Origin: Streptomyces sp. NBC_01016 | GTDB taxonomy: Bacteria; Actinomycetota; Actinomycetes; Streptomycetales; Streptomycetaceae | Length of the DNA: 64,000 nucleotides | Assembly (NCBI RefSeq): GCF_026341035.1 | Contig: NZ_JAPEOQ010000002.1 | Location: forward strand, 744,001-808,000 | Reading direction: 5' to 3' | Part shown: piece after piece, positions 60,229 through 64,000 of the stretch | Numbering within the stretch: the stretch's first letter is position 1 | How the letters are laid out: each line of letters starts with the position of its first letter | The notes under the pieces: generated by a model | What the model was told of the DNA's origin: nothing | Seen by the model: the letters and a program-made list of their open reading frames with translations, nothing else | Database searches by the model: none | Program-made: the position numbers and the translations under genes

Positions 60229-60340
60229 AAACGCAACATCCGCCGCAACGCACAACCGGGCCGAGACGCAATCCGCCGCGACGCACAACTCGACCCAAAC
60301 GCAACATCCGCCGCACCGCACACCAACGCGCCGCGACGGA
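60229..60340. repeat. Tandem repeat, three units of about 34 bp
   Basis: AAACGCAACATCCGCCGCAA (60229), AGACGCAATCCGCCGCGACG (60264) and AAACGCAACATCCGCCGCAC (60297), each followed by CGCACA. It ends 15 nt before the acyl-CoA synthetase stop. Confidence 0.8.
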
Positions 60341-60355
60341 TGCCACCCGGTACCG

Positions 60356-62152
60356 CTAGCCGCGGTAGATCGCCTCGACCTCGTCCGCGTAATCCTTCGC
60401 CACGACATTCCGCTTCAGCTTCAGCGAAGGCGTCAGGTGTCCCGACTCCTCGGTGAACTGGGCGCCCAGGATGCGGAACTTGCGTACCGACTCCGCCTTG
60501 GACACCGCCGCGTTGCCGTCGTCCACGGCCGCCTGGATCGTGGCCAGCAGGTCGGGGTCGTTCTGCAGCGACGCCACCGTCGAGCCCACCGGCTTGTCGT
60601 GGTCCGCGGCCCACTTGCCGAGGAACTCCTCGTCGATGGTGACGAGCGCGCCGACGAACGGGCGGCCGTCGCCGACGACCATGCACTCGGCGACGAGCGC
60701 GTGCGCCCGGATCCGGTCCTCGATGACGGCTGGGGCGACGTTCTTGCCGCCCGCCGTCACGATGATTTCCTTCTTGCGGCCGGTGATGCGGAGGTAGCCG
60801 TCCTCGTCCAGCGTGCCGATGTCGCCGGTGTGGAACCAGCCGTCGGCCAGGGCCTCTTCGGTGGCGCCCTGGTTGTTCCAGTAGCCGGTGAAGAGGTGCT
60901 CGCCGTGCAGCAGCACCTCGCCGTCGTCGGCGATCCGGACCACGGACCCCGGCAGCGGCTGGCCGACCGTGCCGATCTTCTGGCGGTCCCACGGGTTGAA
61001 CGCCGTGGCCGCGCAGGACTCGGTGAGGCCGTAGCCCTCCAGGACCGTGAAGCCGATGCCGCGGAAGAAGTGGCCGAGCCGCTCGCCGAGCGGCGCGCCG
61101 CCCGAGATCGCGTACTCGCCGCGCCCGCCGAGGACGGCGCGCAGCTTGCCGTAGACGAGCTTGTCGAACGTCTTGTACTTGAGCTTCAGGGCCAGCGACG
61201 GGCCGTTCGGCGTGTCCAGCGCGCGGCTGTACTCGATCGCCGTGTCGGCGGCCTTGTCGAAGATCCTGCCCTTGCCGTCGGCCTGCGCCTTGGCCCGCGC
61301 CGAGTTGTAGACCTTCTCGAAGACGCGCGGCACGCCCAGGATCAACGTAGGCCTGAACGCGGCCAGTTCATCGGTGAGGTGCTTGATGTCGGGGGCGTGG
61401 CCCAGCTTGATCGGGGCCATCAGCGAGGCGACCTCGACAAGGCGGCCGAAGACGTGCGCCACCGGAAGGAAGAGCAGCACGGAGCACTCGCCCGTACGGA
61501 ACAGGGGGCCGAGGCGCGCCACGATGTTGCCGCACTCCGCGAAGAAGCTGCGGTGCGTGAGGACACAGCCCTTGGGGCGGCCGGTGGTGCCCGAGGTGTA
61601 GACGATGGTCGCCGGGTCGTCGGCCTTCGCGATGGCGCTGCGGTCGTCGACCATGCCGTCGGAGAGCTCGGCACCGGCGCGGTACAGCTCGTCGAGGCCC
61701 CCGCCGTCGATCTGCCAGACGTGCCGCAGCTCGGGCAGCCGGTCGTGCACGGAGGCGACGGCCGCGGCGTGCGCGTCCAGCTCGACGAGGATGCCGACCG
61801 CGCCCGAGTCGCCGAGGATCCACTGGATCTGCTCGGGCGAGCTCGTCTCGTAGACCGGGACGGTGATCGCGCCCGCGCTCCAGATCGCGAAGTCGAGCAG
61901 CGTCCACTCGTAGCGGGTGCGCGACATGAGCGCGATGCGGTCGCCGGCCTGCACGCCGGACGCGATCAGGCCCTTGGCGGCCGCGCGCACCTCGGCGAGG
62001 AACTGGACGGACGTGACGTCCTGCCACGTGCCGCCGACCTTTCGGCCGATCACGGCGACGTCCGGGTGCTGCGCGGCGTTTCTGCGAACGATGTCGGTCA
62101 GATTGCCGTCCGCGGGGACCTCGTACAAAGCGGGAAGGCTGAACTCGCGCAA
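60356..62152 (-). CDS. Long-chain fatty acid-CoA ligase (FadD-type)
   Basis: 598 aa from TTG 62152, chosen because GAGGAG lies eight bases upstream; the frame continues to 62212 without an SD. Adenylate-forming enzyme: P-loop-like YTSGTTGRPKGCVLTH (near residue 178), LPVAHVFGRLVEV, GGAPLGERLGHFFRGIG, EGYGLTES, GWFHTGDIG, and the hinge and catalytic Lys region GRKKEIIVTAGGKNVAP. It converts long-chain fatty acids to acyl-CoA with ATP. It stands alone, divergent from the phosphoesterase. Confidence 0.95.
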   Translation of the reverse strand: MREFSLPALYEVPADGNLTDIVRRNAAQHPDVAVIGRKVGGTWQDVTSVQFLAEVRAAAKGLIASGVQAGDRIALMSRTRYEWTLLDFAIWSAGAITVPVYETSSPEQIQWILGDSGAVGILVELDAHAAAVASVHDRLPELRHVWQIDGGGLDELYRAGAELSDGMVDDRSAIAKADDPATIVYTSGTTGRPKGCVLTHRSFFAECGNIVARLGPLFRTGECSVLLFLPVAHVFGRLVEVASLMAPIKLGHAPDIKHLTDELAAFRPTLILGVPRVFEKVYNSARAKAQADGKGRIFDKAADTAIEYSRALDTPNGPSLALKLKYKTFDKLVYGKLRAVLGGRGEYAISGGAPLGERLGHFFRGIGFTVLEGYGLTESCAATAFNPWDRQKIGTVGQPLPGSVVRIADDGEVLLHGEHLFTGYWNNQGATEEALADGWFHTGDIGTLDEDGYLRITGRKKEIIVTAGGKNVAPAVIEDRIRAHALVAECMVVGDGRPFVGALVTIDEEFLGKWAADHDKPVGSTVASLQNDPDLLATIQAAVDDGNAAVSKAESVRKFRILGAQFTEESGHLTPSLKLKRNVVAKDYADEVEAIYRG

Positions 62153-62474
62153 GACTGCTGCTCCTCGTAGGGCGCCGGCGCCACTCTTCTGTGATGCGTC
62201 GGTGCGGTCCAAGATCGGGCAGGTGCACAGTGCATCAATGAATTGTCCGCTCCAACTCGGCGGCGCTCATTGTTTGAACTGAACACGACTGGACTGCCCG
62301 GACGTTACCCATCGGTACTGCTTCTTCGATAGGGGGGTCGGACCAGATGTTCGCTGCGTCACACGCCGCCGCGACTGTTCTCGCACCCTAGTCCAGAAGC
62401 CGACCGACTTGGAAGTAACCGCAGGTCCGGCCGCCTCTACCCATTCTGGGACCCATCGTCCTAGGGTGATCGGC
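62153..62474. other. 322-nt divergent promoter region
   Basis: AT-richer than its surroundings (ATGAATTGTCC, CATTGTTTGAACTGAACACG, GATGTTCGCTGCG). A GTGCACAGTGCATC near-palindrome lies at about 62222-62235. Both promoters must be here; I cannot place them with confidence. Confidence 0.55.
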
Positions 62475-63236
62475 ATGCGCGTACATGTGGTCAGCGATGT
62501 GCACGGAAACTCCACCGACCTCGCACGAGCGGGAGACGGCGCCGATGCCGTCATCTGCCTTGGTGACCTGGTGTTGTTCCTTGATTACGCAAATCATGCG
62601 CGCGGCATTTTCCCCGAATTGTTCGGAGTCGAGAACGCGGACCGCATCGTTGAACTGCGCACCGCCCGTCGCTTCGAGGAGGCGCGTGCCTTCGGAGCGG
62701 AGCTCTGGGCGGGCATAGACCGTGTGCCGGCCATCGAAAAAGCGGTGAGGAAGCAGTACGCGGAGATGTTCGCGGCGTTCCCCACACCGACGTATGCGAC
62801 CTACGGCAATGTCGATATGCCGAAACTCTGGAGTGAGTACGCCGCCCCCGGCACGACCGTGCTCGACGGGGAGCGCGTCGAGATCGGCGGCTGGGTCTTC
62901 GGCTTCGTCGGGGGCGGGCTCCGCACGCCGATGCGCACGCCGTACGAGATCGACGACGAGGAGTACGCCGCGAAGATCGAGGCCGTGGGCGAGGTCGACG
63001 TGCTGTGCACGCACATCCCGCCGGAGGTTCCCGACCTCGTCTACGACACCGTGGCGCGGCGGTTCGAGCGCGGCAGCCGCGCCCTCCTCGAGGCGATTCG
63101 CCGGACCCGGCCCCGGTACTCGCTCTTCGGCCACGTCCACCAGCCGCTCGCGCGACGGATGCGGATCGGGTCCACGGAATGCGTGAATGTCGGCCACTTC
63201 GCGGGGTCGGGCAGGCCCTGGGCACTGGAGTGGTGA
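62475..63236 (+). CDS. Calcineurin-like metallophosphoesterase
   Basis: 253 aa from ATG 62475. The two-metal site motifs appear in order: VVSDVHGN (residues 5-12), ICLGDLVLF, YATYGNVDMP, LCTHIPPEVPDLV and LFGHVHQPLARR, that is DxH, GDx, GNxD, the lone H and GHxH. It is soluble, with no signal peptide. The substrate (nucleotide, phosphodiester or phosphoprotein) cannot be told. It is followed 91 nt later by an SRPBCC protein on the same strand. Confidence 0.92.
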   Translation: MRVHVVSDVHGNSTDLARAGDGADAVICLGDLVLFLDYANHARGIFPELFGVENADRIVELRTARRFEEARAFGAELWAGIDRVPAIEKAVRKQYAEMFAAFPTPTYATYGNVDMPKLWSEYAAPGTTVLDGERVEIGGWVFGFVGGGLRTPMRTPYEIDDEEYAAKIEAVGEVDVLCTHIPPEVPDLVYDTVARRFERGSRALLEAIRRTRPRYSLFGHVHQPLARRMRIGSTECVNVGHFAGSGRPWALEW

Positions 63237-63327
63237 CAGCGACAGCGCATGCGCGCGATAGCCTTCACGGGACACACACGCAGGCAGGCACGGCGCACCC
63301 AGACCGGTATCCGGAGGAGCCACGGCG

Positions 63328-63765
63328 ATGGCGGAACACACCAGCTCGAGCATCACGATCGAGGCGGCCCCTGCCGATGTCATGGGGGTGATCGCCGACT
63401 TCGCCCGCTACCCGGACTGGACGGGTGAGGTGAAAGAGGCGGAGGTCATCGCCGAGGACGGGGCCGGCCGCGCCGAACAGGTCCGGCTCGTCATGGACGC
63501 CGGGGCGATCAAGGACGACCAGACGCTCAAGTACACCTGGGCCGGCGAGAACGAGGTCTCCTGGACCCTCGTGAAGTCCCAGATGCTGCGCTCCCTCGAC
63601 GGCTCGTACGTGCTGAAGCCGGCGGGCGAGGGGACCGAGGTCACGTACTCCCTCACGGTCGACGTGAAGATCCCCATGCTCGGCATGATCAAGCGCAAGG
63701 CCGAGAAGGTCATCATCGACCGCGCGCTGGCGGGCCTGAAGAAGCGGGTGGAGTCGGGCAGTTAG
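63328..63765 (+). CDS. SRPBCC/START-fold protein (polyketide cyclase-like)
   Basis: 145 aa. MAEHTSSSITIEAAPADVMGVIADFARYPDW is the opening beta-helix of the SRPBCC superfamily with the conserved Pro-Asp-Trp; DGSYVLKPAGEGTEVTYSLTVDVKIPMLG and the long C-terminal helix IDRALAGLKKRVESG close the hydrophobic cavity. It binds a small hydrophobic ligand or assists a cyclase reaction; ligand unknown. ATG 63328 is preceded by GGAGGAGC. An ArsA-like gene follows on the same strand. Confidence 0.9.
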   Translation: MAEHTSSSITIEAAPADVMGVIADFARYPDWTGEVKEAEVIAEDGAGRAEQVRLVMDAGAIKDDQTLKYTWAGENEVSWTLVKSQMLRSLDGSYVLKPAGEGTEVTYSLTVDVKIPMLGMIKRKAEKVIIDRALAGLKKRVESGS

Positions 63766-63840
63766 AGCCCCGCAGGGGGCACCTCCCAGCGTGAGCCGGG
63801 GGAGATTGAGGCGCGGGGTCCGGGGCAGAGCCCCGAGACC
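63766..63840. repeat. GC-hairpin dispersed repeat copy
   Basis: GATTGAGGCGCGGGGTCCGG followed by GGCAGAGCCCCGAG, preceded by GAGCCCCGCAGGGGGCACCT. Same family as 16440-16482 (CAGAGCCCCG variant). Confidence 0.75.
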
Positions 63841-63900
63841 TCGCCCCCGGTTCCGGGCAGCAGACAACGGTGGCCGGAACCACAGGTAGCCTCACACTCC

Positions 63901-64000
63901 ATGCGCACCCTCCTCGTCACCGGCCCCGGCGGCGCCGGCCGCACCACTGTCGCCGCCGCCACCGCCCAACGGGCCGCCCGGCAAGGGGTGCGTACGAGGC
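63901..64000 (+). CDS. ArsA-like P-loop ATPase (5' end only)
   Basis: 33 codons are visible before the window ends. MRTLLVTGPGGAGRTTVAAA carries the deviant Walker A of the ArsA/GET3/MinD group (GPGGAGRTT, residues 8-16), followed by QRAARQGVRTR. The partner Lys of the usual GKGGxGKTT is replaced by Pro and Arg here, which is seen in some actinobacterial paralogues. Function cannot be decided from this fragment. Confidence 0.75.
   Translation, partial: MRTLLVTGPGGAGRTTVAAATAQRAARQGVRTR

Larger units (their letters stand above)
59328..60355. other. 1-kb convergent intergenic region of repeats, no supportable gene
   Basis: It lies between the GT4 and acyl-CoA synthetase 3' ends. From the left: GTTGCGCGGTACCGGGGGTT-like short duplications (59350-59470), two copies of the CACCCGCCCCCTCCGG family (about 59550 and 59890, opposite directions), the 48-bp hairpin repeat, a 73-bp tandem, a GC-hairpin copy and a 34-bp tandem. 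Confidence 0.7.

Noticed and set aside
1..64000. Secondary-metabolite cluster, prophage, integrated element, tRNA or rRNA genes
   Set aside because: No polyketide or peptide synthetase, integrase, phage structural gene, tRNA cloverleaf or rRNA sequence was found; base composition and codon use are uniform apart from the repeat regions.

Overview
The window is chromosomal DNA of a Streptomyces or very close relative. It is about 70% G+C with the strong third-position GC bias of that genus, uses GTG, TTG and probably CTG starts, and carries actinobacteria-specific gene sets: diheme QcrC and a fourth cytochrome oxidase subunit (CtaF), PspA followed by a PspAA-type protein, DUF3043, and a SAM-IV riboswitch. 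Gene content and order look like the conserved core arm that in S. coelicolor carries the cta/qcr respiratory genes; that comparison is from memory. I see no phage, plasmid, secondary-metabolite cluster, CRISPR array, rRNA or tRNA. Both ends cut a gene.

Layout. 1-6.3 kb: accessory functions (lipoprotein, PP2C phosphatase, GNAT acetyltransferase, SDR epimerase, DUF4240 protein, WYL regulator, VOC protein). 6.3-15.3 kb, minus strand: aceE (E1), a GntR regulator, sucB-type E2, lpd (E3) and leucyl aminopeptidase pepA, that is, all three parts of a pyruvate/2-oxoglutarate dehydrogenase complex. 15.4-20.1 kb: late cobalamin assembly (cobS, cobT, a cobU fusion) with a zinc-ribbon methyltransferase inside. 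20.2-23.4 kb: methyltransferase, DUF3043 protein and the envelope-stress pair pspA-pspAA. 23.4-25.0 kb: 1.6 kb without a supportable gene, filled by two kinds of repeat array. 25.1-30.4 kb: a two-component system followed by an RND exporter. 30.5-36.8 kb: nadA, an IscA/ErpA-type Fe-S carrier, a large anchored secreted protein, a PfkB kinase and a cysteine desulfurase-TusA fusion. 37.4-46.8 kb: ctaC-ctaD-ctaF, an L,D-transpeptidase lipoprotein, an atypical receiver protein, then ctaE-qcrC-qcrA-qcrB, so the whole bc1-aa3 respiratory branch is here. 46.9-52.8 kb: trpD, a SAM-IV riboswitch with a six-codon leader ORF ahead of a class V aminotransferase, a RAM protein coupled to a rhomboid protease, a zinc-ribbon protein and a NYN-domain protein. 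53-59.3 kb: two paralogous NlpC/P60 hydrolases, a gluzincin lipoprotein, and divergent GT87 and GT4 glycosyltransferases. 60.3-64 kb: acyl-CoA synthetase, metallophosphoesterase, SRPBCC protein and the start of an ArsA-like ATPase.

How the parts fit. The E1-E2-E3 block feeds acetyl-CoA and NADH to the bc1-aa3 chain; NadA and the Fe-S carrier support NAD and Fe-S supply. PspA, the NlpC/P60 enzymes, the L,D-transpeptidase and the glycosyltransferases serve the envelope. Intergenic spaces, mostly at 3' ends and between convergent genes, are unusually rich in dispersed GC-rich hairpin repeats of several families, and these are the least explained part of the window. Many starts were moved downstream of the longest open frame because a good Shine-Dalgarno (SD) sequence or a family-typical N-terminus marks an internal GTG, TTG or ATG.
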